Source: Brevibacillus formosus (GTDB lineage Bacteria; Bacillota; Bacilli; Brevibacillales; Brevibacillaceae). From it: DNA of 64,000 nucleotides. The stretch is taken from contig NZ_PXZL01000004.1 in the NCBI RefSeq assembly GCF_003013405.1, positions 313,961 through 377,960 on the forward strand, in the 5' to 3' direction. The translations under genes and the position numbers were made by a program. Positions 24,600-32,505 of this stretch are shown here, piece by piece. Numbering within the stretch: the stretch's first letter is position 1; every line of letters begins with the position of its first letter. The notes beneath the pieces are model-generated. The model saw nothing but the letters and a program-made list of their open reading frames with translations. It was not told the origin of the DNA and ran no database searches.

Positions 24600-25676
24600 T
24601 TATCCGGCAAAATAAATGCTCTCTTTCGGTATATGTAGGCCGATGGCATCGCCGCGCTGTTTAATTGGTCGTCCCAGGTTGATGGACATGCTGCGCAGGC
24701 TCTCCGTTCCTACTTCCGTGACGTAATTGACACACGCCCCTGTAAATTCAGACATGACAACAGAGCCTGTCACTACATTTTGTCCCTCGTTGCCTGTACT
24801 CTCCAGAACGGATTCAGGACGAATGGACATCGTTACTTTCTCCCCAACTGACAGCTGTGCACGTGGCGAGGCATTTTTCTTAAATCCGCTGAGCATTTGT
24901 CCAGAAGCTGTGCGAACCAGCACTTCATCGCCGTCAAACCCTGTAACTGTACCTTCCCACAGATTCGTCTCGCCAATAAAAGAAGCGACAAAACGGTTTA
25001 CAGGACGATGGTAAATCTCATGCGGTGTCCCGATCTGCTGCACTTCTCCGCCTTGCATGACCATAATCCGATCTGACATGGACATGGCTTCCGCCTGATC
25101 GTGTGTAACGTAAATCGTCGTAATCCCCAGCTCCAGCTGGAGTCTCTTGATCTCGAAGCGCGTCTCTTCACGAAGCTTCGCATCCAGATTGGACAGCGGC
25201 TCATCCAACAGCAGAATCTGCGGCTCGATGACCAGCGCCCGTGCCAGTGCTACCCGTTGCTGTTGTCCCCCGGAAAGCTGATCAATGCGGCGTTCGCCAT
25301 AGCCTTCCAGACGGACCAGCTTCATGATCCGTTCTACGCGCTCTTTTGCATCTGTTTTGTTCACCTTCCGAACCTGCAAGCCAAACGCGATATTTTCAAA
25401 AACAGTCATGTGCGGGAACAACGCGTAGTTTTGGAATACCATCCCGGTATTGCGCTTGTGGGGAGGAAGAGATGTAACCTCCTGTGATCCAAAGCGGATA
25501 TGGCCTTCCGTTGGATAATAAAAGCCGGCAATCATGCGCAGGGTAGTCGTTTTGCCGCAGCCACTCGGACCGAGAAAAGTAAAAAACTCTCCTGATTCGA
25601 TATGAATGTGCACATCTTCGACCCCTTTTGCTTGGCCAAACCTTTTGTGAACGTGATCAAGTGTTACGCTGCTCAT
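24600..25676 (-). CDS. ABC importer ATPase (PotA/FbpC type)
   Basis: A 358-residue nucleotide-binding protein with Walker A GPSGCGKTT near 38, signature LSGGQQQR, Walker B LLLDEPLSNLDAK and a C-terminal TOBE-type regulatory domain from about 240. It energises the fused permease downstream. The ATG follows GAAGGAGG and lies 120 bp after the binding-protein gene; no strong terminator is visible in that gap. Confidence 0.88.
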   Translation of the reverse strand: MSSVTLDHVHKRFGQAKGVEDVHIHIESGEFFTFLGPSGCGKTTTLRMIAGFYYPTEGHIRFGSQEVTSLPPHKRNTGMVFQNYALFPHMTVFENIAFGLQVRKVNKTDAKERVERIMKLVRLEGYGERRIDQLSGGQQQRVALARALVIEPQILLLDEPLSNLDAKLREETRFEIKRLQLELGITTIYVTHDQAEAMSMSDRIMVMQGGEVQQIGTPHEIYHRPVNRFVASFIGETNLWEGTVTGFDGDEVLVRTASGQMLSGFKKNASPRAQLSVGEKVTMSIRPESVLESTGNEGQNVVTGSVVMSEFTGACVNYVTEVGTESLRSMSINLGRPIKQRGDAIGLHIPKESIYFAG

Positions 25677-25799
25677 CGGGTTGTGTTTCCTCCTTCATCG
25701 CAAGTCATTTCAAGCTGCGTCCGTATAAAAACAACTTCTATAAGTGACTAGACGGAAAGGACAACTCCTTCCCGCCTAGCTGCTTCGAAAAACCCTTCC

Positions 25800-26924
25800 T
25801 TACTTCTTGCCTTTCCCCTTGATGTTTTCATCCCAATGCTGCATCCACTCTTTTTCTTTTTCAGCCATGACAGCCCAATCGAGTTCCATTGGCTTCAGCT
25901 CGAGATTTTTCATGAAGTCTGGCAGTTCGTCCTTGCTGATGTCTGTACGAGATGGGAATTGGAAGCGCTCCTTCGCCAATTGGGCAGCCATTTCAGGACT
26001 CATCAAGAATTCCATGAACTTTTTCGCTGCATCCAGGTTTTTCGCGCCTTTTACCAGAGCCACGCCGTCAACAAGAATCGGTGCTCCGCTCTTCGGATAA
26101 ATGAAGTCATACGGATGGTTGTTCTTTTTGCTTTGGATCAGAACGTCTTGGAGGTTCCACAAGGAGATGACGCCCTCTTGACGATCCAGCTTCAGATACA
26201 GGTTTGTCGGGTCTTGTGTGTACTCTTTTGTATTGGCATCGAGCTTGGTCAGCCATTCAAAACCTTTTTCAGGAGTATCCGCCCCTTGACGGAAGATCAT
26301 TGCGGAATAAATGGTACGCATGGTGCCGGACGGCAGTACGTTTCGGATCACGATCTTGTCTTTGAATTTCGGATCGATCAATTCGTCCCAATCTTGCGGC
26401 GCTTCTTCTGGCTTCAGCACCTGCGAGTTGTACATGATGACCTCTGGCAAAAGCATTTCGCCGTACCAGCGATCTTGCGGATCTTTGTACAGGTCTGGAA
26501 CCTTGTCTGCAAAAGTCGGCTTGTAAGGCTCCAGCAGATCTTCATTGGCTGCTGTCGCTAGAGCAGATTGTGTACCACCCCACCAGAAGTCAGCCTGTGG
26601 GTTCGCCTTCTCTGCACGAACGCGCTCCAAAATTTGTTGGGCACCCATCTCGAGTGTTTCCACTTCAATGTTCGGGTACTTTTCTTTGAATTTTGGCAAC
26701 ACGATTTCAAAAATGTTTTTGTCCCGTCCGGTGTAAATCACCAGTCTTTGTGGGTCACCCGATGAATCAGCAGGTTGAGCAGCCGTGCCCGATTGGCCGC
26801 CTGCGCTGTTGTCGGCAGGCTTTGCTTCCTGTCCTCCACTGCCGCAGGCAGCTACAGTCAGAGCCAAGGAGCTGACAAATACGCCTTTCATCCATGTTTT
26901 CAGCTTGCTAGTTGTCTTCTTCAA
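25800..26924 (-). CDS. ABC importer substrate-binding lipoprotein
   Basis: A 374-residue extracellular solute-binding protein. The signal peptide ends in the lipobox LTVAAC, followed by a Ser/Gly/Ala-rich linker. The mature part has LVIYTGRDKNIFEIVLPKFK and the SBP_bac type layout of the AfuA/FutA cluster, whose members bind Fe3+, phosphonates, thiamine or hexose phosphates. The tyrosine cluster of true ferric-binding proteins is not evident. The TTG start has GGGGGAG 7 nt upstream. It is the second gene of the operon, 24 nt after the ROK regulator. Confidence 0.85.
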   Translation of the reverse strand: MKKTTSKLKTWMKGVFVSSLALTVAACGSGGQEAKPADNSAGGQSGTAAQPADSSGDPQRLVIYTGRDKNIFEIVLPKFKEKYPNIEVETLEMGAQQILERVRAEKANPQADFWWGGTQSALATAANEDLLEPYKPTFADKVPDLYKDPQDRWYGEMLLPEVIMYNSQVLKPEEAPQDWDELIDPKFKDKIVIRNVLPSGTMRTIYSAMIFRQGADTPEKGFEWLTKLDANTKEYTQDPTNLYLKLDRQEGVISLWNLQDVLIQSKKNNHPYDFIYPKSGAPILVDGVALVKGAKNLDAAKKFMEFLMSPEMAAQLAKERFQFPSRTDISKDELPDFMKNLELKPMELDWAVMAEKEKEWMQHWDENIKGKGKK

Positions 26925-26948
26925 AACGAACTCCCCCTCTTGTTCTTC

Positions 26949-28127
26949 TCACTCTTTGTCAAGCAGTCGTGTGAAAGGAAACGCTTCCAAAACACTGTGG
27001 ACAGCACCAATTAAACCAGCTCGCTCCCCCAGACTTGCTTTTTCAAGATTAGGCACCTCGGGCACCCATTCTCTCAGCCATTCGTGAATTTGCTTCACCC
27101 CTTCACCATCGACATGGACCATCTCCCCGCTCAGGATCAATATTTCCGGGTTCAAAATACTGATGATGTTCGCCATTCCGTACGCCCAATGTCGATACAC
27201 ATCCGCAAGAAGCTCCTTTGCTTGTGCATTTTGTTTGGCGTGCCGGATCAGCTCTTCTATGACACTCGACCCTTCCTGAAGGTCAGAGAGAAATCCCTTA
27301 GCCTGTTCTTGGATGCCCGGAATCGAATAATGCGTCTCAAACACGCCTGACGCGCCATTCGGGCGATTATGTACCGGGCCGATCATCATGAAGCCGATTT
27401 CTCCTGCTGCCTCACGACTCCCCCGATAAAACTGTCCATCCAAAATGATCCCGGCCCCAATCCCCGTTCCTACGTACATGTAGACGACGTTGGTATGGCC
27501 GACCCCTGCTCCACGAACGTACTCGCCCAGTGTCATCATATTCACGTCATTGTCGATAATGACGGGCAGTCCGAGTCGCGCTTCGATGGTCTGTTGAATA
27601 GGTGAACCCATCCAGCCTGTGCTGGGTGAAAAGCTGACGGTTCCACTGCCACGCTGTGTGACCCCTTGCAAACCGACGCCCATTCCGAGCAGGCGCTCTC
27701 GCGGGATTCCGCTTTCACACAACAAGCGATCCAGTCCGGCAGCCAAATCTTCGATGACCGTTTCGCCATTCGCTGGTTGCGCCAGCCGTTTGCGATAGCG
27801 AGCCAAGAACTCGCCTTTCATATCTGCGATGGCCATGTTCAGGGTAGAGCCTTCAAAAATCGCGCCGGCAATGGCGTAGGCCTGATAGTTGTACTCCAAC
27901 AAAATCGGCTTGCGGCCGCCTTTTGAATCGCCCATTCCTACTTCTTGCAGGAGTCCTTCCTGGATCATTTCATCCACGAGGGCGGAAACACACGGACGGC
28001 TGAGCTGTGTCTGTTTGGAGATATCAGCGCGAGAAATCTGCCCGTGCTGGACAACCTGTTGCAATACTTCTTCTTTATTCAGTTTTTTCACGAGTTTGCT
28101 GTTACCTGTTTTTTTGGGAGCTTGCAC
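26949..28127 (-). CDS. ROK family transcriptional repressor
   Basis: A 392-residue NagC/XylR-type regulator: an N-terminal winged helix (about 18-75, ISRADISKQTQLSRPCVSALV) and a ROK sugar-kinase-like domain with the DNDVN motif and GTGIGAGIILDG. It is the first gene of the catabolic operon and probably autoregulates it through the palindrome at 28151-28169. The inducer is likely an amino sugar or its phosphate. The GTG start used here has a weak ribosome site; GTG 12 codons later is an alternative. Confidence 0.85.
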   Translation of the reverse strand: MQAPKKTGNSKLVKKLNKEEVLQQVVQHGQISRADISKQTQLSRPCVSALVDEMIQEGLLQEVGMGDSKGGRKPILLEYNYQAYAIAGAIFEGSTLNMAIADMKGEFLARYRKRLAQPANGETVIEDLAAGLDRLLCESGIPRERLLGMGVGLQGVTQRGSGTVSFSPSTGWMGSPIQQTIEARLGLPVIIDNDVNMMTLGEYVRGAGVGHTNVVYMYVGTGIGAGIILDGQFYRGSREAAGEIGFMMIGPVHNRPNGASGVFETHYSIPGIQEQAKGFLSDLQEGSSVIEELIRHAKQNAQAKELLADVYRHWAYGMANIISILNPEILILSGEMVHVDGEGVKQIHEWLREWVPEVPNLEKASLGERAGLIGAVHSVLEAFPFTRLLDKE

Positions 28128-28150
28128 GCTTCATCGATCACCGCCACACA

Positions 28151-28169
28151 GTTAGTTAACATTACTAAC
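28151..28169. promoter_or_regulatory. Probable ROK operator
   Basis: Imperfect palindrome with outer arms GTTAGT and ACTAAC around TAACATT, resembling XylR/NagC-type operators. It lies just downstream of the expected transcription start from the promoter at 28182-28211 and before the ROK gene, a position suited to repression. Confidence 0.65.
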
Positions 28170-28181
28170 AAAGATAACCAA

Positions 28182-28211
28182 ATTATAGACACGGCTGCAC
28201 CCAATAGTCAA
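28182..28211 (-). promoter_or_regulatory. SigA promoter of the ROK/deacetylase operon
   Basis: On the minus strand TTGACT (28206-28211), 18-bp spacer, TATAAT (28182-28187). It is the only strong promoter seen upstream of the nine-gene operon running to 14252. Confidence 0.75.
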
Positions 28212-28311
28212 ACAATTTACATTTGTCTTTCAGATATTTTTTGGTTTTTTTAATGTATATATCCCTTGTTAAAAAATACTAAAAATCCAGTCGCTACGCT
28301 GTTGTGGTGGG

Positions 28312-28513
28312 GAGGAAACAGGAGAAAACGCTCAGATTCTTGTCCCACCCGCTGAGGGATTCACTGCCCGACCCCATGCAAAAAGCGAAACCGCGTCCAA
28401 AGTGGTCCATTCAGGATGTGTTTCAGAGGTGGACGCTTAAGATCGTGTTTCGCTTTTTGTATGGAGTCTCGGTCGGTGTACCAAAGATCTTCGCTTAGTT
28501 CTCCTGTTTCCTC
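28312..28513 (+). repeat. Nested-hairpin element 1 (about 200 nt)
   Basis: Outer arms GAGGAAACAGGAGAA (28312-28326) and its exact complement (28499-28513). Middle arms 28371-28391 and 28447-28467 differ by two changes that keep pairing as G-U. Inner arms GCGTCCA/TGGACGC are at 28393-28399 and 28430-28436. A side hairpin CTCAG...CTGAG lies at 28331-28356, and a single-stranded AAAGTGGT motif follows the inner 5' arm. No protein-coding gene fits. With element 2 it fills most of the 729-bp gene-free stretch 28128-28856. Possibly a structured RNA or a folded mobile repeat. Confidence 0.7.
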
Positions 28514-28581
28514 TACGAGCTTCCAGTGTTAAACGAGTTTTAAAAGCCTTAAAAGATGGAAGAATGTACTCAGTCACGACA

Positions 28582-28778
28582 GAGAAGAATATTTCCAGAC
28601 GTAGCGACTTGTGGAGTCCTACCGAGCGGAGAAGGGATTTGCGGGCAAAAGAAACGCAACCGTGCCCATACGACGAAGCGGCTACCACTTTTGCGTTTCC
28701 CCGCGAATCCCTTCGGAGCGGACAGTCTCAACCCTCAGCGGGACGGAGCACTGAGCCTAGTCTGGAAATATTCTTCTC
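28582..28778 (-). repeat. Nested-hairpin element 2 (about 200 nt, opposite orientation)
   Basis: Outer arms 28582-28600 and 28760-28778 are exact 19-nt complements. Middle arms 28631-28645 and 28700-28714 pair with one G-U, continued by GAAACGCAA/TTGCGTTTC. Read on the minus strand it has the same order of parts as element 1: a CTCAG...GTCCCGCTGAGGG side hairpin after the outer arm, then the middle stem, then AAAGTGGT. The stem sequences themselves differ from element 1 while pairing is kept. This suggests two diverged copies of one folded element. Confidence 0.7.
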
Positions 28779-28811
28779 CCCACCGCAGCCACTGTCTTTC
28801 AGATATAAAAA

Positions 28812-28843
28812 AAGCACATCACCCTCTACAGGGGAATGTGCTT
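28812..28843 (-). terminator. Terminator of the 92-aa gene
   Basis: Arms AAGCACAT and ATGTGCTT with an inner CCCT/AGGG pair, followed on the minus strand by a run of T. It is 14 nt past the stop of the gene at 28857-29135. Confidence 0.8.
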
Positions 28844-28856
28844 GGAACGTCCTCTA

Positions 28857-29135
28857 TTAGTCTATGTATCCAGCGACTCCTTTTTTAATCAAGTATTCCA
28901 TCTCTACATCCAGGATCTTCTCGACGGTGATCTCATCCAGCTTCACATCTGCCTTACCCATGACGTAATCTACGAGATCATCAAAATCAACGTCGACATC
29001 ACCTTTTGCATCTGCCTTCGCACTGTTCATGTACGCTTGCTCATGCTTGAGTACGATCCTGATTTTTTCCGGGTCTACTTTTGTTTTTGTAGCTACATGC
29101 GAAACGAGTTCGGCTTCGTTTACTTGCTTACTCAT
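28857..29135 (-). CDS. Small acidic helical protein of unknown function (92 aa)
   Basis: A 92-residue soluble protein starting MSKQVNEAELVSHVATKTKV, rich in Asp, Glu, Lys and Val and predicted mostly helical, with no cysteine, signal peptide or membrane segment. The first 30 residues have the spacing of a small helix-turn-helix or HU-like fold, but I cannot assign a family. GGAGATG precedes the ATG by 7-8 nt and a good terminator follows, so it is a real monocistronic gene. Confidence 0.7.
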   Translation of the reverse strand: MSKQVNEAELVSHVATKTKVDPEKIRIVLKHEQAYMNSAKADAKGDVDVDFDDLVDYVMGKADVKLDEITVEKILDVEMEYLIKKGVAGYID

Positions 29136-29346
29136 TTGTTGTCATCTCCTATTTCTCTTACCTTCTGTCATTTTACACTATCATTGCCGTTCCAAATGAA
29201 AGAAATCAAAATTATATCACGCAAACAACCCTCGCTCTAGAAGGTGCAAGCATTGTTTCCAAGAGATAATTTGCCCTTATGTCGAGTTAGGAATTCGGGA
29301 AATCGCACATAACTTGTTGAAAGTAGCGGACAGACCCTTCTCATGA

Positions 29347-30228
29347 CTACTCTTCTCTTACGGATAACCAGATGTCTTTGACGAGCTCCATGAAGGTCTG
29401 GATTGCGGGTTCTTCTCTTCGGCGCCCCAGACAGACCAGCGATGTTTCTGCTTTCTTGGAAAAGCGGTACAGCTCGATTAGCTCTCCTGTTCGAAGCTCT
29501 TTTTCCACTAGAACCTTACTGAGCAGGGCTATGCCAGTTTGATTCAGGACTGACCGTTTGATCGTTTCTTCGCTGCTACATTTAATGACAGAGGGTGGGA
29601 TGTAGTTTAACTCCATCAGGCACTGGGTAATAAATTCATCGAGATTGCACCCCTCCTGATAGGACAAAAAAGGAAAGGTCACGAGTGCGTCTGCCAGTGT
29701 TTTGTCCTTCATCAAATCAGGAGAGGCAATCAAGGTAAATTGTTCTAAGTCCACGACGCTGGAATGAATACCTGGTTGCGAGGTGGTGCCCGCAATGATC
29801 CCAATATCCGCCTCGTGGGCTTGGATTTTTTTCAAAGTCTCCTGGCTGGTGCATGAAATCACCTGCAGATTGACCTGTGGATGTGTCTCCACATAAGCTT
29901 TCAGAATTTGGGGCATGTATTGGATGCAATAAAACTCCGGGGCCGCCACGACCAGCGGTCCTACAGGCATGTCTAAGTGATTAAGTCCCTCCGCCATGTG
30001 CTGAAGAACGTAGAAAAGCTGATCCGTATGCTGTTTCACTATTTTTCCGGCCGGTGTCAAAAACGTGCGCTTGCCTACCCGATTGAGCAGAGGATGTCCC
30101 AACTCCCGCTCCAATGCTTGAATCTGGAGTGTAATCGTAGGCTGGCTGTATCCGAGCTGCTCTGCAGCCTTCGTCAAGTTCAAATGCTCGGCAACGACCT
30201 GAAATGTCTTCAGATTGCGTAACTCCAT
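29347..30228 (-). CDS. LysR family transcriptional regulator
   Basis: A 293-residue LysR-type regulator with the N-terminal winged helix (1-60: MELRNLKTFQVVAEHLNLTKAA, LGYSQPTITLQIQALE) and a two-lobed effector domain (about 88-290). It lies downstream of, and on the same strand as, the dehydratase gene, separated by a hairpin. It may control the adjacent amino-acid catabolic genes or itself; LysR regulators are usually divergent from their target, which is not the case here. Confidence 0.88.
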   Translation of the reverse strand: MELRNLKTFQVVAEHLNLTKAAEQLGYSQPTITLQIQALERELGHPLLNRVGKRTFLTPAGKIVKQHTDQLFYVLQHMAEGLNHLDMPVGPLVVAAPEFYCIQYMPQILKAYVETHPQVNLQVISCTSQETLKKIQAHEADIGIIAGTTSQPGIHSSVVDLEQFTLIASPDLMKDKTLADALVTFPFLSYQEGCNLDEFITQCLMELNYIPPSVIKCSSEETIKRSVLNQTGIALLSKVLVEKELRTGELIELYRFSKKAETSLVCLGRRREEPAIQTFMELVKDIWLSVREE

Positions 30229-30281
30229 GATTGATTATCCACTCCCTCACCGAACGACACCCATTCTTCGTGTACGTGCGT

Positions 30282-30305
30282 GTTCAAAAAGTCAGCTTTT
30301 TGAAC
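30282..30305. terminator. AT-rich hairpin between dehydratase and LysR genes
   Basis: Perfect 10-bp stem GTTCAAAAAG / CTTTTTGAAC around TCAG, 53 bp after the dehydratase stop. It probably ends the catabolic operon; an operator function for the LysR protein is possible. Confidence 0.55.
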
Positions 30306-30358
30306 AAACTCTGTTAGAAAAAGTGTAGCCGAGAGTGGCTCTATGTTCAACCGATACC

Positions 30359-31327
30359 CTATGCGTGCTTCTTTATAATCTCTGCCAGCTTGCGAGCATC
30401 TACGTTACTGCCGCTCACGATCGTCAGTACCTTTTTCCCTTCAAGATCGGGTACCGTTCCCTGCATGAGTGCAGCGATACCTACCGCCCCAGAGCCTTCC
30501 ACCATCAGATGATGCTCCTTTGCCAGCCAACTCATGGCTTGGGCAACATGTTCTTCCTCTACGAGCAGGAAGTCATCGACGATCTGAAGGGCCAATTCCA
30601 GATTGCCTTGGGTAATTCCCCCGTGAAGACCATCTGCGAGCGAATCGCTGTATACCACATCAGCCAACCGTTTTTCTCGGAACGAATAGTACCAGGGCGG
30701 AGACGCATGTGTCTGAATCCCAATCACCTGCACATCCGGATTGATTGCCTTTGCTGCGAGCGCTACTCCGCAAATTAACCCTCCGCCGCCAGCAGGTACG
30801 AGAATGACGTCAAAATCCGGCTCTTCCAAAAGAGCTTCTAGGGCTGCCGTTCCCTGTCCTGCTATGATTTCGTTGTCTTCAAAGGCGTGGACGAACATTC
30901 GCCCAGTTTCTTTCGCCAGTTCATAGGCATATCTTTCTGCGTCATCATAGCTGTCTCCATACACGACCAACTCCGCACCGTAGCGCTTGATCCCCGCTTT
31001 TTTGGTCTCTGGTGCGGTTTTTGGCACGACGATCAAGGCCGACACCCCTCGAAGCGAAGCCGCATACGCCACCCCTTGCGCATGGTTGCCTGCTGAAGCG
31101 GTAATTACGCCCCGAGCTAGCTCCTCTTCCGTCAAGGATGCGATTTTGTTTAGCGCACCGCGCGCCTTGAATGAGCCTGTTTTCTGCTGGCATTCCAGCT
31201 TCAGCCAGACATCGGCAGCTGCGATGGCAGACAACGCGGGTGATGAAATTAACGGGGTATGGACAACCTGCCCCTTTAGATTCTTGTGAGCCTTTACAAT
31301 ATCGAGAAAGGATACCGTCAACGACAT
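30359..31327 (-). CDS. Threonine/serine dehydratase-like PLP enzyme
   Basis: A 322-residue fold-type II PLP enzyme. The PLP lysine lies in KTGSFKARGA near residue 50, the substrate loop is SAGNHAQG, and the phosphate-binding glycine loop is PAGGGGL near 185. There is no C-terminal regulatory domain, so it resembles catabolic dehydratases, serine racemase or ectoine-pathway EutB. GGAGGAG precedes the ATG. It is the last gene of the operon beginning with the ornithine cyclodeaminase-like gene. Beta-elimination of a hydroxy-amino acid is the likely reaction. Confidence 0.83.
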   Translation of the reverse strand: MSLTVSFLDIVKAHKNLKGQVVHTPLISSPALSAIAAADVWLKLECQQKTGSFKARGALNKIASLTEEELARGVITASAGNHAQGVAYAASLRGVSALIVVPKTAPETKKAGIKRYGAELVVYGDSYDDAERYAYELAKETGRMFVHAFEDNEIIAGQGTAALEALLEEPDFDVILVPAGGGGLICGVALAAKAINPDVQVIGIQTHASPPWYYSFREKRLADVVYSDSLADGLHGGITQGNLELALQIVDDFLLVEEEHVAQAMSWLAKEHHLMVEGSGAVGIAALMQGTVPDLEGKKVLTIVSGSNVDARKLAEIIKKHA

Positions 31328-31343
31328 GAACTACTCCTCCTTA

Positions 31344-32489
31344 TTAAAATCTTTTCACTAATTGAATCAATAGTTCAACAGCGGTCGGAATGACATCCTC
31401 ATCAATGTCAAAACGCGGATGATGGTGGGGGTAGCAGCTCTTTTCTCCACGCATTCCTATAAAAATAAAACTGCCAGGCTTGCGCTCCAAATAGTAAGAA
31501 AAGTCCTCGCCACCCATAACCGGCTCCACAATAGCAAGACAGCTCTCGCCAAATTGATCGGTTACGACATCAGCAACGAATCGACTCATTCGCTCATCGT
31601 TGACAACAGGCGGGGTCCCCCAATCTACCATGACTTCGGCATCTGCGCCCCATGCCGAACACAATGTCTCAATCGTCTGCTTCAGCTCGCGAGCCAAGAG
31701 TTGCCTCGTCTTTTCTGACTGCGCCCGCAATGTTCCATATAAAACGGCCTGATTCGGGATGATGTTATAGGTCGAGCCAGCTTCCATCCGACAGATGGAA
31801 ATGACCGCAGGTTCGATTGGGTTGACGCAGCGCGCCACGATTCCTTGAATCGCGTTAATCACCTGACTTGCCACATAGATCGGATCAACGGTTTCGTGTG
31901 GCATCGAGCCGTGTCCTCCACGTCCGGTAATGACGATGCGCAGATCATCAGCAGACGCCATCATCGCGCCCATACTGATTCCGATCTTTCCTCTCTCAAG
32001 AGGCTGCCAGAGATGCAGCCCAAAGACAGCGTCCACATCATCAATCGCACCCTGACGGACGATAGCTTGTGCTCCACTTGGGAGCATTTCTTCTGAGGAT
32101 TGAAATAGAAAAAGCACATTTGGTGCTACGTCTGCGCGGTTTTCCGAGAGCCATTTGGCTGCCGCTAGCAAAATGGCCGTATGTCCATCGTGACCGCATA
32201 CATGAGCGACACCTTCATTTTTCGAGAGATACGGCTTCTCTCCCTCTTCAACGACCGGTAGTGCATCCATATCCGCCCGTAACGCAATGGTTTTCTTGCC
32301 ATCCGTCCCCCGCAACATGCCGACCACATTCGGCGGCTCACATGGAATCAGTTCAATTTTCCATTCCTGTAAATACTTCCGAACATAGGCCGCTGTCTGA
32401 TACTCCTGACCAGACAGCTCTGGATATTGATGCAAGTATCGCCGTTCACTGATGGCCCATTGTGCAAGAATTGGTGTGCAGAGTGCCAT
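31344..32489 (-). CDS. M20 family amidohydrolase
   Basis: A 381-residue metal-dependent amidohydrolase of the M20D/hippurate hydrolase type. HVCGHDGHTA carries the metal-binding Cys and His near residue 100. QSSEEMLPSG has the catalytic glutamates, and GGHGSMPHETVDPI lies in the lid domain. Members cleave N-acyl amino acids or indole-amide conjugates. No signal peptide is seen. GGGGGGAG precedes the ATG, 16 nt after the carrier gene. The neighbourhood suggests deacylation of an N-acylated amino acid before transamination or deamination. Confidence 0.85.
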   Translation of the reverse strand: MALCTPILAQWAISERRYLHQYPELSGQEYQTAAYVRKYLQEWKIELIPCEPPNVVGMLRGTDGKKTIALRADMDALPVVEEGEKPYLSKNEGVAHVCGHDGHTAILLAAAKWLSENRADVAPNVLFLFQSSEEMLPSGAQAIVRQGAIDDVDAVFGLHLWQPLERGKIGISMGAMMASADDLRIVITGRGGHGSMPHETVDPIYVASQVINAIQGIVARCVNPIEPAVISICRMEAGSTYNIIPNQAVLYGTLRAQSEKTRQLLARELKQTIETLCSAWGADAEVMVDWGTPPVVNDERMSRFVADVVTDQFGESCLAIVEPVMGGEDFSYYLERKPGSFIFIGMRGEKSCYPHHHPRFDIDEDVIPTAVELLIQLVKRF

Positions 32490-32505
32490 TCATGATCTCC
32501 CCCCG

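Noticed and set aside
25800-26924. Ferric iron importer
   Set aside because: The fold family includes Fe3+-binding proteins, but the operon holds deacetylases and a sugar kinase and no tyrosine metal cluster is evident.
28582-28860. Plus-strand open frames of about 100 codons in the hairpin region
   Set aside because: Their translations follow the inverted repeats and lack ribosome sites; the RNA-structure reading explains the sequence better.
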